Notes under the pieces: model-generated
Databases searched by the model: none
What the model saw: the letters and a program-made list of their open reading frames with translations, nothing else
What the model was told of the DNA's origin: nothing
Part shown: piece by piece, positions 51,274 through 61,206 of the stretch
Numbering within the stretch: the first letter of the stretch is position 1
How the letters are laid out: each line of letters begins with the position of its first letter
NCBI RefSeq assembly: GCF_014229645.1
Contig: NZ_JAATOD010000001.1
Location: forward strand, 806,001 to 870,000
DNA from: Listeria swaminathanii
GTDB taxonomy: Bacteria > Bacillota > Bacilli > Lactobacillales > Listeriaceae
Reading direction: 5' to 3'
DNA length: 64,000 nucleotides
Translations under genes and position numbers: made by a program

Positions 51274-52069
51274 GCAAAATAAACTGATTGACGAAATTCT
51301 AAAACAGGTAATGGAAACGGTCAATGATGCCCCGGAAAAACTAGTAGAGGATGGAGGATCACGTCAAATGAGTGAAAAAGCAATTCAATTAACAGAGTTT
51401 GTAGGAACAGCAATTGGAGATACGATCGGCCTAGTGATTGCGAATGTAGACGGACAACTTTTAGAAGCAATGAAGCTTGAGAAGTCTTACCGTTCTATAG
51501 GTATTTTAGGAGCCCGTACTGGTGCAGGCCCACATATTATGGCTGCAGATGAAGCGGTAAAAGCAACCAATACAGAAGTAGTAAAAATCGAATTACCACG
51601 TGATACAAAAGGCGGTGCAGGTCACGGTTCTTTAATTATCTTTGGTGGTGACGATGTTTCAGATGTTAAACGCGCAGTAGAAGTGGCGCTAAATGAATTA
51701 GATAAAACTTTTGGAGATGTGTATGGTAATGAAGCTGGCCACATTGAACTTCAATATACTGCTCGCGCAAGCCACGCACTTGAAAAAGCATTCGGCGCGC
51801 CAGTAGGAAAAGCATTTGGACTTATGGTTGGTGCTCCAGCTGGGATTGGTGTTGTAATGGCTGATACTGCAGTGAAATCTGCTAACGTAGATGTCGTTGC
51901 ATATTCTTCACCTGCAGATGGAACAAGTTTCTCCAATGAAGTAATCCTTTGTATTTCTGGAGATTCTGGAGCAGTCCGTCAAGCAGTTATTTCTGCACGT
52001 GAAATTGGTAAAAAATTACTTGGAGCTTTAGGGGATGAACCGAAAAATGATCGTCCATCCTACATTTAG
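51266..52069 (+). CDS. pduB: microcompartment shell trimer protein
   Basis: 267 residues with two permuted BMC domains (about 40-150 and 155-262). The N-terminal 34 residues are a tail that in Salmonella attaches the enzyme core to the shell. An internal ATG at 51368 (residue 35) has its own GGAGG 10 bases upstream, which would give the shorter PduB' form. Confidence 0.95.
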   Translation: MSEQNKLIDEILKQVMETVNDAPEKLVEDGGSRQMSEKAIQLTEFVGTAIGDTIGLVIANVDGQLLEAMKLEKSYRSIGILGARTGAGPHIMAADEAVKATNTEVVKIELPRDTKGGAGHGSLIIFGGDDVSDVKRAVEVALNELDKTFGDVYGNEAGHIELQYTARASHALEKAFGAPVGKAFGLMVGAPAGIGVVMADTAVKSANVDVVAYSSPADGTSFSNEVILCISGDSGAVRQAVISAREIGKKLLGALGDEPKNDRPSYI

Positions 52070-52087
52070 AACGGAGGGTAACGACTG

Positions 52088-53752
52088 ATGAAATCAAAAC
52101 GCTTTGAAGAATTAGCAAAACGCCCGGTCAATCAAGATGGTTTTGTAAAGGAATGGATTGAAGAAGGCTTAATCGCAATGGAAAGCCCAAATGATCCGAA
52201 GCCAAGCATTAAAATAGAAAATGGCAAAGTAGTCGAAATGGATAGTAAAAAACTAGCTGATTTTGACTTAATTGACCATTTCATCGCGAAATATGGCGTC
52301 GATTTATCTCGTGCGGAAGAAGTCATGCAAATGGATTCTGTGAAGCTAGCAAATATGCTTTGCGACCCAAATGTACCACGCGAAAAAATCGTTTTACTTA
52401 CAACCGCTATGACACCGGCAAAAATAGTAGAAGTAGTTTCGCAAATGAACGTTGTCGAAATGATGATGTCGATGCAAAAAATGCGCTCACGTAGAACACC
52501 AACAACCCAAGCCCACGTAACGAACTTGCGTGATAATCCTGTTCAAATTGCAGCCGATGCAGCAGAAGCAGCGATTCGTGGCTTTGATGAACAAGAAACA
52601 ACTGTTGCGGTAGTTCGTTACGCACCTTTTAACGCGCTTAGCTTATTAGTAGGTTCGCAAACTGGCCGTGGTGGCGTATTAACGCAATGTTCGTTGGAAG
52701 AAGCAACGGAATTAGAACTCGGTATGCGTGGCTTAACTTGTTACGCTGAAACGATTTCTGTTTATGGAACGGAGCCTGTATTTACAGACGGAGATGATAC
52801 GCCTTGGTCGAAAGGTATTTTGGCAAGTGCATACGCGTCTCGCGGTTTGAAAATGCGTTTCACTTCTGGAACTGGTTCCGAAGTTCAAATGGGTTATGCA
52901 GAAGGAAAATCGATGCTTTATCTTGAATCACGCTGTATTTTCATTACGAAAGCAGCCGGCGTTCAAGGTTTACAAAATGGTTCGATTAGTTGTATCGGAA
53001 TTCCGGGAGCCGTGCCAAGTGGTATTAGAGCGGTACTTGCAGAGAATTTAATTGCCGTTATGCTCGATCTAGAAGTAGCGTCTGGTAATGACCAAACATT
53101 CTCTCACTCGGATATTCGCCGTACAGCTCGTTTACTGATGCAATTTTTACCAGGAACAGATTATATTTCCTCTGGTTATAGCGCAACACCGAACTATGAC
53201 AATATGTTTGCTGGTTCGAATTTTGATGCGGATGACTTTGATGATTACAATATTTTACAACGCGATTTAAAAGTAGATGGTGGTTTAACGCCGGTTACAG
53301 AAGAAGAAGTTGTTGCAGTTAGAAATAAAGCGGCACGAGTAATTCAAGCTGTTTTTGATAAATTAGGTCTTCCAGAAGTAACTGATGAGGAAGTAGAAGC
53401 AGCAACGTATGCACGCGGAAGTAAAGAGATGCCAGAGCGTAACATGGTAGAAGATATTAAAGCAGCAGCTGAAATGATGGACCGTGGTGTCACTGGTCTG
53501 GATGTTGTTAAAGCGCTATCTGCTGGTGGATTCGACGATGTTGCCGAAAGCGTACTTAATATGCTGAAACAACGTGTATCTGGAGACTTCCTTCATACCT
53601 CTGCCATCATTGACAAAGACTGGAATGTTATTAGTTCCGTCAATGATTTAAATGATTACGCAGGCCCAGGAACTGGTTATCGCTTAGAGGGCGAACGCTG
53701 GGAAAAATTAAAAGATATTGCTGTTGCAGTGGATGCAAACGAATTAGAATAA
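52088..53752 (+). CDS. pduC: propanediol dehydratase large subunit
   Basis: 554 residues, the standard length for the B12-dependent diol dehydratase alpha subunit. Alpha/beta barrel with the conserved stretches [39 protein letters not shown], and [11 protein letters not shown] near 260 and [15 protein letters not shown]. It turns 1,2-propanediol into propionaldehyde. ACGGAGGG before the ATG. First of pduCDE. Confidence 0.97.
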   Translation: MKSKRFEELAKRPVNQDGFVKEWIEEGLIAMESPNDPKPSIKIENGKVVEMDSKKLADFDLIDHFIAKYGVDLSRAEEVMQMDSVKLANMLCDPNVPREKIVLLTTAMTPAKIVEVVSQMNVVEMMMSMQKMRSRRTPTTQAHVTNLRDNPVQIAADAAEAAIRGFDEQETTVAVVRYAPFNALSLLVGSQTGRGGVLTQCSLEEATELELGMRGLTCYAETISVYGTEPVFTDGDDTPWSKGILASAYASRGLKMRFTSGTGSEVQMGYAEGKSMLYLESRCIFITKAAGVQGLQNGSISCIGIPGAVPSGIRAVLAENLIAVMLDLEVASGNDQTFSHSDIRRTARLLMQFLPGTDYISSGYSATPNYDNMFAGSNFDADDFDDYNILQRDLKVDGGLTPVTEEEVVAVRNKAARVIQAVFDKLGLPEVTDEEVEAATYARGSKEMPERNMVEDIKAAAEMMDRGVTGLDVVKALSAGGFDDVAESVLNMLKQRVSGDFLHTSAIIDKDWNVISSVNDLNDYAGPGTGYRLEGERWEKLKDIAVAVDANELE

Positions 53753-53789
53753 GCTACTTCCCATTTTTTATAAAGGAGGATTACGAGAC

Positions 53790-54449
53790 ATGGTTGAAAT
53801 TAACGAAAAAGTGCTTCGCGGAATTATCTCCGAAGTACTAGATGAATTACAGCTAAAAGAAGATAAAGTTTCTTTCCAAAAAGAACAGCCCAGTGTTGCC
53901 GTTTCAGACGAAAGCTTTTTAACAGAAGTTGGTGACGCAAAGCCGGGTAGACAAAAAGATGAAGTGGTTATTGCGGTCGCACCAGCTTTTGGTAAATATC
54001 AAACAAAAAATATTGTCGGCGTTCCGCATAAACAAATTTTACGAGAAGTGATTGCAGGTATTGAAGAAGAAGGGTTAAAAGCGCGCGTTGTCCGTGTGTT
54101 CCGTTCTTCTGACGTAGCTTTCGTCGCGGTAGAAGGCGACAAATTAAGTGGTTCTGGTATTTGTATCGGCATTCAGTCGCGTGGTACAGCATTAATCCAC
54201 CAAAAAGATTTACAACCACTTTCTAACTTAGAGTTATTCCCGCAAGCACCACTAATTACCTTAGAAACATACCGAGCAATTGGTAAAAATGCGGCGAAAT
54301 ATGCTAAAGGTGAATCACCAAACCCAGTGCCAATGGTAAACGATCAAATGGCACGTCCGAAATTCCAAGCCAAAGCAGCTTTACTTCATATCAAAGAAAC
54401 AAAACATGTTGTTCAAGGGAAAAACGCAGTCGAATTACAAGTAAACTAA
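53790..54449 (+). CDS. pduD: propanediol dehydratase medium subunit
   Basis: 219 residues. The N-terminal helix ([18 protein letters not shown]) is the encapsulation-peptide type; the rest binds the B12 nucleotide tail and pairs with PduC. AAAGGAGG sets the start. Confidence 0.96.
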   Translation: MVEINEKVLRGIISEVLDELQLKEDKVSFQKEQPSVAVSDESFLTEVGDAKPGRQKDEVVIAVAPAFGKYQTKNIVGVPHKQILREVIAGIEEEGLKARVVRVFRSSDVAFVAVEGDKLSGSGICIGIQSRGTALIHQKDLQPLSNLELFPQAPLITLETYRAIGKNAAKYAKGESPNPVPMVNDQMARPKFQAKAALLHIKETKHVVQGKNAVELQVN

Positions 54450-54465
54450 TAGTGAGGTGAAAATG

Positions 54466-54978
54466 ATGAATCAAGAAGCACTAGAAAATATGGTTAGAAA
54501 TATTTTACAAGAAGTAAATAGTGGTGCCGTTTCAACAACGACTTCTAAAAAAGTAAGCGGAGATACACTGACGGTACGCGATTATCCACTTGGTACGAAA
54601 CGTCCTGAACTTGTAAAAACATCGACATCAAAATCATTAGACGATATTACGTTGAAAAGTGTTTTAGATGGCACGATTAAACCAGAAGATGTTCGTGTAA
54701 CAGCGGAAACACTGAAAATGCAAGCGCAAGTCGCAAGAGACGCAGGACGCGCAACCTTAGCAAATAACTTCGAACGTGCGGCGGAATTAACAATTGTTCC
54801 AGATGAACGCATTTTAGAAATTTATAATGCAATGCGTCCTTATCGTTCCTCGAAAGAAGAGCTAATTGCGATTGCGGATGAATTGGAAAATGTGTATCAT
54901 GCAACGATTTGTTCTAATTATGTTCGTGAAGCGGCACAGCTTTATCAAGAGCGTAAGAAATTAAAAGGCGATAATTAA
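54466..54978 (+). CDS. pduE: propanediol dehydratase small subunit
   Basis: 170 residues from ATG 54466, 6 bases after GAGGTG; MNQEALENMVRNILQEVN matches the usual PduE opening, so the GTG and ATG just upstream are not used. Helical, completes the PduCDE dimer of trimers. Confidence 0.95.
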   Translation: MNQEALENMVRNILQEVNSGAVSTTTSKKVSGDTLTVRDYPLGTKRPELVKTSTSKSLDDITLKSVLDGTIKPEDVRVTAETLKMQAQVARDAGRATLANNFERAAELTIVPDERILEIYNAMRPYRSSKEELIAIADELENVYHATICSNYVREAAQLYQERKKLKGDN

Positions 54979-55022
54979 AATTCACCTTTGCTCGCGATTA
55001 TGTAGGAAATGCGGTGAAATGA

Positions 55023-56843
55023 ATGCAGTATATTGCAGGTATTGATATCGGAAACTCGACAACCGAAGTGGCGCTTGCAAAGATAAACGCACAAGGTAAA
55101 GCCGAGTTTGTCGCAAGTGCCATTACGGATACAACTGGTATCAAAGGAACGAAACAAAATCTTCACGGGATTTTTAAAGCGTTGCGGCTTGCTTTAGAAA
55201 AAGTAAATGCAACAACCGCGGACTTGAGTGAAATCCGGATTAATGAAGCGACTCCCGTGATTGGTGATGTGGCAATGGAAACAATTACGGAAACGATTAT
55301 TACGGAGTCTACCATGATTGGACATAATCCTAAAACACCTGGTGGACTTGGGATGGGATCAGGTATGACTGTACTTTTGGATGAGGTGCCAACTAAATCA
55401 AAAGACACTGATTACATTGTGATCATTCCCAAAACAGTCGACTTTGAGGATGCAGCAAAGCAGATTAATGAGTATACCGAACAAGGCTACCAAATAACTG
55501 CGGCAATTCTTCAAGCTGATGACGGCGTGCTCGTACATAATCGATTAAATCACAAAATGCCGATTGTTGACGAGGTAGGATTTATTGATAAAGTTCCGGT
55601 GGATATGTTAGCAGCTGTCGAAGTTGCTGCTCCCGGAAAAGTCATTGAAACCATTTCGAATCCATATGGTATTGCGACGGTCTTTCATTTGAGCTCGGAT
55701 GAAACAAAAAATATTATTCCTGTTGCGCGGGCTTTAATTGGAAACCGTTCGGCAGTTGTGATTAAAACGCCAGAGGGTGACGTGAAAGCGAGAACCATTC
55801 CAGCGGGACATATCGAACTTGAGTCGGGCTCGCGAACCTTGCGTGTCAATGTAGCAGAAGGATCCGAGAAGATTATGCAGGCGATTACATCACTGCCAAA
55901 ACTCGACAATGCAAGCGGAGAACCGGGAACGAATATCGGTGGCATGCTGGAAAAAGTGCGGCAAACCATGGCTGGGCTAACAGATAAATTACCGGCAGAT
56001 ATTTTTATTCAAGATTTGCTGGCTGTAGATACGTTCGTTCCAGTCGATGTTCAAGGTGGTCTTGCTGGTGAGTTTTCAATGGAGCAAGCAGTTGGGATTG
56101 CCTCAATGGTAAAAAGTGATCATTTACAAATGGCGGCAATCGCCTCAGAAATCGAACAAGAGCTAAATGTATCGGTCAAAATTGGCGGGGCGGAAGCAGA
56201 GGCAGCAATCCTTGGTGCACTTACTACGCCTGGAACCAATACGCCGCTTGCAATTTTAGACTTAGGTGCGGGTTCCACAGATGCCTCGATTATTAACGGA
56301 AAAGGAGAAATTATCGCGACGCATTTAGCCGGAGCAGGCGACATGGTAACGATGATTATCCAGTCAGAAATTGGTCTTGAGGATCGTTATTTAGCAGAAG
56401 ATATTAAAAAATATCCGCTTGCTAAAGTCGAAAGCATTTTCCACATTCGGCATGAAGATGGCACGGTCCAATTTTTCGATACACCGCTTTCTCCAAGCGT
56501 TTTTGCGAAAGTGGTGATTGTAAAACCAGATGGCTTCGCACCAATTCCTGGTGATGTGTCGATTGAAAAAATTAAATTAATTCGTCGTTCAGCAAAAGAG
56601 CGTGTTTTTGTAACGAATACCATCCGCGCATTAAAATATGTTAGCCCAACTGGGAATATTCGAGATATTCCATTTGTCGTTATTGTCGGAGGGTCAGCCC
56701 TTGATTTTGAGATTCCGCAATTAATAACGGATGCACTTTCTCATTATTCGCTCGTTGCTGGCCGTGGAAATATTCGTGGCAAAGAAGGTCCTAGAAATGC
56801 TGTTGCGACAGGCTTAATCCTTTCTGGAGGTGCAGAGGCATGA
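55023..56843 (+). CDS. pduG: diol dehydratase reactivase large subunit
   Basis: 606 residues. GIDIGNSTTEVA (6-17) and LDLGAGSTDASI (about 415-426) are the actin/Hsp70-type ATP-binding phosphates loops. It uses ATP to exchange damaged cobalamin out of PduCDE. The 44-base gap after pduE holds only the ribosome site. Overlaps pduH by 4 bases. Confidence 0.96.
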   Translation: MQYIAGIDIGNSTTEVALAKINAQGKAEFVASAITDTTGIKGTKQNLHGIFKALRLALEKVNATTADLSEIRINEATPVIGDVAMETITETIITESTMIGHNPKTPGGLGMGSGMTVLLDEVPTKSKDTDYIVIIPKTVDFEDAAKQINEYTEQGYQITAAILQADDGVLVHNRLNHKMPIVDEVGFIDKVPVDMLAAVEVAAPGKVIETISNPYGIATVFHLSSDETKNIIPVARALIGNRSAVVIKTPEGDVKARTIPAGHIELESGSRTLRVNVAEGSEKIMQAITSLPKLDNASGEPGTNIGGMLEKVRQTMAGLTDKLPADIFIQDLLAVDTFVPVDVQGGLAGEFSMEQAVGIASMVKSDHLQMAAIASEIEQELNVSVKIGGAEAEAAILGALTTPGTNTPLAILDLGAGSTDASIINGKGEIIATHLAGAGDMVTMIIQSEIGLEDRYLAEDIKKYPLAKVESIFHIRHEDGTVQFFDTPLSPSVFAKVVIVKPDGFAPIPGDVSIEKIKLIRRSAKERVFVTNTIRALKYVSPTGNIRDIPFVVIVGGSALDFEIPQLITDALSHYSLVAGRGNIRGKEGPRNAVATGLILSGGAEA

Positions 56844-57187
56844 TTCCGGTTGTAAGTAAGCCAGCTATTTATTTTCATGCAGATAAAGATGCCGACCCTG
56901 AATGTATTAAACAAGTTTTATTTGGAATAGAAGAGGAAGGCATTCCGTGCGAGTTAGAAATTATCTCTTTAAAAGAAGAAGTGCAAGCCGCATTTCGAGC
57001 ATCTGCGAGTTCTCCACTTCTAGTTGGCATTACGCTGAAAAATGATCATTTAGTGATTCATTATCGTAATTTGCCACCAGATAAGCCGCTATTTTCGGAA
57101 TACCGTTTTGGAGCAGCAACACTCGAAAAACAGCGCAATATGGGAATGAATGCGGCGCGACTCGTTAAGGGTGTACCTTTTAAATAA
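56840..57187 (+). CDS. pduH: diol dehydratase reactivase small subunit
   Basis: 115 residues, starts in the ATGA of pduG. Resembles the PduD fold (KPAIYFHADKDADPECIKQVLFGIEEEGIPCE), as known for reactivase beta subunits, and swaps with it during reactivation. Confidence 0.95.
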   Translation: MIPVVSKPAIYFHADKDADPECIKQVLFGIEEEGIPCELEIISLKEEVQAAFRASASSPLLVGITLKNDHLVIHYRNLPPDKPLFSEYRFGAATLEKQRNMGMNAARLVKGVPFK

Positions 57188-57199
57188 GGAGGTGAAGGA

Positions 57200-57646
57200 A
57201 TGCATCAAGCAATTGGAGTAATTGAAATTAAAGGACTTGCCTCAGCGATTACAGTAGCAGATACAATGGCTAAAGTAGCAAATATCCAACTCGTCGACAC
57301 GGAAACAGCAAAAGGTTTTGGCTGGATTACCGTGAAAGTAGAAGGAGATGTTGCAGCAGTAAATGCCGCGCTCGAAGCAGGAGAACAAACCGCAATAGCC
57401 TCAGACAGCTTTATTGCGAAAAAAGTCATTCCTCGACCAGGGGAAGAGATTTTTACAGTGTTTTGGCCACAAGAAGACGAAGCGCCAGAAAAACCGGTAG
57501 AAGCAGAATTAATCGCAGAGCCGGAAGAAGTCGCTGAACCCGAAGTAGCGGCAGAACCAACATGTAATCTATGTCACGATCCACTATGCCCACGGGTAAA
57601 AGGCGATCCAAGACAAGATTGTATCCATTTTGAAGAAGAGAAGTAA
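57200..57646 (+). CDS. pduK: microcompartment shell protein with Cys-rich tail
   Basis: 148 residues: an N-terminal BMC domain (1-90), an acidic Pro/Glu linker, and a tail with Cys122, Cys125, Cys130 and Cys141 ([10 protein letters not shown]...DC) that looks like an Fe-S or zinc site. Salmonella PduK has a similar tail of unknown job. TAAGGAGGTGA before the ATG. Confidence 0.92.
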   Translation: MHQAIGVIEIKGLASAITVADTMAKVANIQLVDTETAKGFGWITVKVEGDVAAVNAALEAGEQTAIASDSFIAKKVIPRPGEEIFTVFWPQEDEAPEKPVEAELIAEPEEVAEPEVAAEPTCNLCHDPLCPRVKGDPRQDCIHFEEEK

Positions 57647-57671
57647 ACCTAATTTTGAGGAGGAAATAATA

Positions 57672-57947
57672 ATGAATAATGCACTTGGAATGATTGAAAC
57701 TAAAGGACTTGTCGGCGCAATTGAAGCAGCTGACGCAATGGTAAAAGCAGCAAACGTATCACTTGTAGGTTATGAAAAAATTGGTTCAGGACTTGTAACA
57801 GTAATGGTTCGCGGCGATGTTGGCGCAGTAAAAGCAGCAACAGATGCAGGCGCAGCAGCAGCTCGTAACGTTGGAGAAGTACAATCTATCCATGTAATTC
57901 CACGTCCACACAATGATGTAGAAACGTTGCTACCAAAAGGTCTATAA
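57672..57947 (+). CDS. pduJ: microcompartment shell hexamer protein
   Basis: 91 residues from ATG 57672 with GAGGAGGAAA upstream; the in-frame TTG... stretch before it lies inside the pduK stop and RBS. Near-identical BMC domain to PduA, which it can largely replace. Confidence 0.95.
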   Translation: MNNALGMIETKGLVGAIEAADAMVKAANVSLVGYEKIGSGLVTVMVRGDVGAVKAATDAGAAAARNVGEVQSIHVIPRPHNDVETLLPKGL

Positions 57948-57950
57948 GCC

Positions 57951-58586
57951 GTGGAAAGAGAAGAATTAAAAGCAATAATCAAGCAAATAGTAGTAGAAAA
58001 AATTGGTGGTGCGGAAACAGAGATTCCAATCGGAGTCTCTAACCGCCACATTCATCTAACAGAAAATGACTACAACCAACTTTTCCCAAATGAACCTATT
58101 CAAGTGAAAAAATGGCTTAAACAACCAGGCGAATTCGCAGCCGAGCAAACACTTACTGTAGTCTCAGAAAAAGGGGAGCTACAACGTGTCCGCATTTTAG
58201 GGCCACTTCGGAAATTTTCGCAAGTAGAGCTTTCTAAAACAGATGCAAGAATGCTTGGAATGAACATCCCGATTCGTGTTTCCGGAGATATCGAAAGAAC
58301 ACCCGGAATCAAACTCGTTTCCAAACATAGCGAAATCTATTTACCAAAAGGAGCAATCATCGCCAAACGACACATCCATTTACCAGAAAGTGTGGCGAAT
58401 GAATATGGCGTGAAACAAGGTGATGAAGTTTCTGTACTAGTAGGTTCGGAAATGCGCAGTCTCGTTTTAAACCATTGTACGATTCGGGTAAATGATCAAT
58501 TTATTCCAGAAATGCACATTGATACAGATGAAGCGAACGCGGCAGATATTGCTGGCACGAGCTTTGCAAAAATAATCAAGTCGTGA
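57951..58586 (+). CDS. pduL: phosphate propanoyltransferase (PduL)
   Basis: 211 residues from a GTG after AAAGGT. An N-terminal amphipathic encapsulation helix (residues 1-18) precedes the PTAC domain. The zinc-binding His pairs lie in SNRHIHLTE (His33, His35) and AKRHIHLP (near 140). It converts propionyl-CoA to propionyl-phosphate and frees CoA inside the shell. No propionate kinase (PduW) is in the window. Confidence 0.95.
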   Translation: MEREELKAIIKQIVVEKIGGAETEIPIGVSNRHIHLTENDYNQLFPNEPIQVKKWLKQPGEFAAEQTLTVVSEKGELQRVRILGPLRKFSQVELSKTDARMLGMNIPIRVSGDIERTPGIKLVSKHSEIYLPKGAIIAKRHIHLPESVANEYGVKQGDEVSVLVGSEMRSLVLNHCTIRVNDQFIPEMHIDTDEANAADIAGTSFAKIIKS

Positions 58587-58606
58587 TCTGGTAAGGAGGT
58601 GGAGAA

Positions 58607-59446
58607 ATGGATATTTTACAAACAGCGAATGAACGAATGGAACAGCTTGCAGTGCTAATGAATAAAGATATCGAACAAAAAATTCCAGCTGGGGAAAAAG
58701 TGAAAGTTGGCGTCGATTTAGGTACTTCCTCGATTGTGTTTGTTGTGTTAGATGAGAATAATGTACCACTTTTTGGTGCATTTGAATTTGCAGATGCTGT
58801 TCGCGACGGCCTCGTTGTCAATTACCGCGAGTCTGTAGAAGTTGTGACACGACTGAAAAACCGAGCAGAAAAATGTTTAGGAATAAGTTTGACACATGCT
58901 TCGGGAGCCATCCCACCAGGTACAGTTGGAAACAATAAAAAAGTGGTCGCGAACGTAATCGAAAGTGCTGGAATGGAAGCACTTTACACAATCGATGAGC
59001 CTACAGCGGCCGCCGCAGTACTTGATTTGCAAAATGGTGTAGTCGTCGATGTCGGCGGTGGAACAACTGGAATTAGTGTGTTTGAGAATGGTGAAGTAAT
59101 TTATACCGCAGATGAACCAACAGGAGGAACGCATATGACGCTTGTTCTCGCTGGATATTATGGTGTCCCAGTAGAAGAAGCTGAACAGAATAAACGCGCG
59201 CAAAAAGATTCGAGCGAGCATTTTTCAGTCATGCGTCCTGTAGTGGAAAAAATGGCAGAAATTACCCGTGTTCATCTTGAAAAATCTCCCTCAGAGCCAC
59301 TTTATATTGTTGGCGGTGCTTCTGCTTATAGTCAGTTCAAAGATACGTTTGAAAGCTATTTGAAGATGCCCGTTTTTCAACCTAATTATCCGCAGTATGT
59401 CACGCCTCTTGGTATTGCCATGAGTTCAGGGAGCGGAAATTTATGA
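58607..59446 (+). CDS. eutJ: EutJ-like Hsp70-type ATPase within the pdu operon
   Basis: 279 residues. GVDLGTSSIVFVVLDENN (about 36-53) and VVDVGGGTTGISVF mark the actin/Hsp70 ATP fold; IPPGTVGNN and MHVGGASAY-like VGGASAYSQF follow. The sequence fits EutJ, the ethanolamine-utilisation ATPase, a family absent from the Salmonella pdu operon. It is co-transcribed with pduL and pduM and overlaps pduM by 4 bases. Role here unknown; reactivation or assembly is a guess. Confidence 0.85.
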   Translation: MDILQTANERMEQLAVLMNKDIEQKIPAGEKVKVGVDLGTSSIVFVVLDENNVPLFGAFEFADAVRDGLVVNYRESVEVVTRLKNRAEKCLGISLTHASGAIPPGTVGNNKKVVANVIESAGMEALYTIDEPTAAAAVLDLQNGVVVDVGGGTTGISVFENGEVIYTADEPTGGTHMTLVLAGYYGVPVEEAEQNKRAQKDSSEHFSVMRPVVEKMAEITRVHLEKSPSEPLYIVGGASAYSQFKDTFESYLKMPVFQPNYPQYVTPLGIAMSSGSGNL

Positions 59447-59922
59447 TAGAAAAATTAGTGAAAATCATTGTCCAACGCTTGGAACTTCGGGCAGAAACTA
59501 AAACTTCTATAACTGTGAGCAAAATGCCTCAGGATCCAGTAGCAGTTTTTATGGAAAGTGGGACGGTTCGGTTGACACAAGTAAACAAACATTTTCTTGA
59601 GCGAATACTTGGTGGCAACCGGGCAGAATCACTCACTTCTTGGTTCGAAAAAGCAGCAGATTACGGAGTGGTAATTGAACTAGAACTGTATGATAATGGC
59701 GAGCCTTGGCTGGATTATGCCATGCTCAGTCAGCTGGTTTATCCAGTTTTTACAAGTACTGGGGAGCAAATTTTTCATTCAAGTGGTCAAGTGATTTGCT
59801 ACGGTGATAGCGCAATAATCCCAAGCGGAAGTACACTTTGCAAATATAAAAAGCAGCTTATTACACCGCTTGCAAATGAATATTTAACTAAAAATAATAT
59901 TGCAGTGCGGGAAAGGCAGTGA
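59443..59922 (+). CDS. pduM: PduM-like microcompartment protein
   Basis: 159 residues, starts in the ATGA of eutJ. Openings MIEKLVKIIVQRLELRAET and IELELYDNGEPWLDYAMLSQLVYPVF resemble PduM, a small protein needed for shell assembly in Salmonella. Position between pduL/eutJ and pduN agrees with that identity. Confidence 0.8.
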   Translation: MIEKLVKIIVQRLELRAETKTSITVSKMPQDPVAVFMESGTVRLTQVNKHFLERILGGNRAESLTSWFEKAADYGVVIELELYDNGEPWLDYAMLSQLVYPVFTSTGEQIFHSSGQVICYGDSAIIPSGSTLCKYKKQLITPLANEYLTKNNIAVRERQ

Positions 59923-59926
59923 CGTT

Positions 59927-60190
59927 ATGTTTATGGCAAAAATTACTGGCAGCGTAGTCTCAACGAAAAAAGAAGACTCGCTTACTGGTAAAAAATTAAT
60001 GATTGTACAACCAGTTGATGCAAACGGGGAACATGTTCGCTCAGAAGAAGTGGCTTGTGACTCGGTTGGCGCGGGAATTGGCGAATATGTGCTTGTTGCT
60101 CGTGGAAACGCCGCTAGAAGTGTTTTTGCGGAACCAAATAGTGCGATTGACTCGGCAATTATTGCAATTGTCGATAGTTTTGATAAGTAA
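59927..60190 (+). CDS. pduN: microcompartment vertex pentamer protein
   Basis: 87 residues (ATG 59927 or 59933 after GAAAGGCAG). MAKITGSVVSTKK and VARGNAARS are the EutN/CcmL fold signatures. It caps the corners of the shell. Confidence 0.94.
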   Translation: MFMAKITGSVVSTKKEDSLTGKKLMIVQPVDANGEHVRSEEVACDSVGAGIGEYVLVARGNAARSVFAEPNSAIDSAIIAIVDSFDK

Positions 60191-60204
60191 GGAGTGAATA
60201 ACTC

Positions 60205-61200
60205 ATGAGTATTTATACAAAAACCGGCGATAAGGGTACGACTGCACTATTTGATGGGAATCGTGTGAAAAAATATGATGACCGTGTTGAAACATATGGC
60301 TCGTTCGATGAGCTTAATGCGGAAATTAGTGTGGCAGAAAAATTCGTTACTTCTGCGGAGAATAAGGCTCTGCTGAGAGACGTCGAGCGCCAATTATTTT
60401 ACGTTTGCGCAGAACTTGCAACAGAACACGAATCAGCCCTCGCCAGCAAAATTATCATTACAGAAGACGACATTCAAGCGCTTGAAAAAGTCATTGATGC
60501 CTATACAGCTAAATTGCCAAAAGTCGATAGTTTTGTGCTGCCAGGATCAAGTACGGCTGGAGCATTTCTTCATAGCGCACGGACGGTTGCTAGACGTGGC
60601 GAGCGATTATTAGTTCGTTTGTCAGAGCAAACGGCTGTCCGAAAAGAGCTATTAAAATTCGTCAATCGTTTATCTGATTTCCTGTACATCCTTGCTAGAG
60701 AAGAGGACTTTAGACAAATGCTCGACAAAGCAACCAAGCTCATTGTTGCTAAATACTTAGAGCGAACTGGGCAAGAAAAGCCGATTTCAAGCGACTTGTC
60801 ATTTTCCTTTTGTGAAAAATTAATGCATCAGGTTTGTATCGTTTCTGAAGAAATAGGCGTTCCAGTCACACTCGCAATTGTCGATGCGCACGGCAATCCA
60901 AGATTTAATTATCGGATGGAGCATGCCCTTTTAGTTAGTGCAGAACTGGCGACGAAAAAAGCATACTCTGCTGTGGCGATGAAAACAAGTACAGAAAAAT
61001 TAGCAGAAGCCGTTCAACCAGGAGCCCCACTTTATCAATTAGAAACGCTCACAAATGGTGACATTGTTACTTTTGGCGGAGGCGTTCCAATCTACGGAAA
61101 TGATGGAGTGATTATTGGGGGAATGGGAATTAGCGGCGGATCAGTGGAAGAAGATATTCACATTGCAAAAAAAGCATTATCAATGATAGAGAAGGGGTAA
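60205..61200 (+). CDS. pduO: ATP:cob(I)alamin adenosyltransferase with C-terminal heme-binding-like domain
   Basis: 331 residues. Residues 1-185 form the PduO-type adenosyltransferase (YTKTGDKGTTALFDGNRVKK, SFDELNAEI, VLPGSSTAGAFLHSARTVARRGER); residues about 190-331 form the PduO C/GlcG-HbpS domain. It makes adenosylcobalamin for PduCDE from the cob(I)alamin supplied by PduS. TAAGGAGTG before the ATG. Confidence 0.95.
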   Translation: MSIYTKTGDKGTTALFDGNRVKKYDDRVETYGSFDELNAEISVAEKFVTSAENKALLRDVERQLFYVCAELATEHESALASKIIITEDDIQALEKVIDAYTAKLPKVDSFVLPGSSTAGAFLHSARTVARRGERLLVRLSEQTAVRKELLKFVNRLSDFLYILAREEDFRQMLDKATKLIVAKYLERTGQEKPISSDLSFSFCEKLMHQVCIVSEEIGVPVTLAIVDAHGNPRFNYRMEHALLVSAELATKKAYSAVAMKTSTEKLAEAVQPGAPLYQLETLTNGDIVTFGGGVPIYGNDGVIIGGMGISGGSVEEDIHIAKKALSMIEKG

Positions 61201-61206
61201 TTCTGT

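Noticed and set aside
58877..59221. 114-codon antisense frame in eutJ
   Set aside because: Mirror of the codon pattern of eutJ; no start signal.
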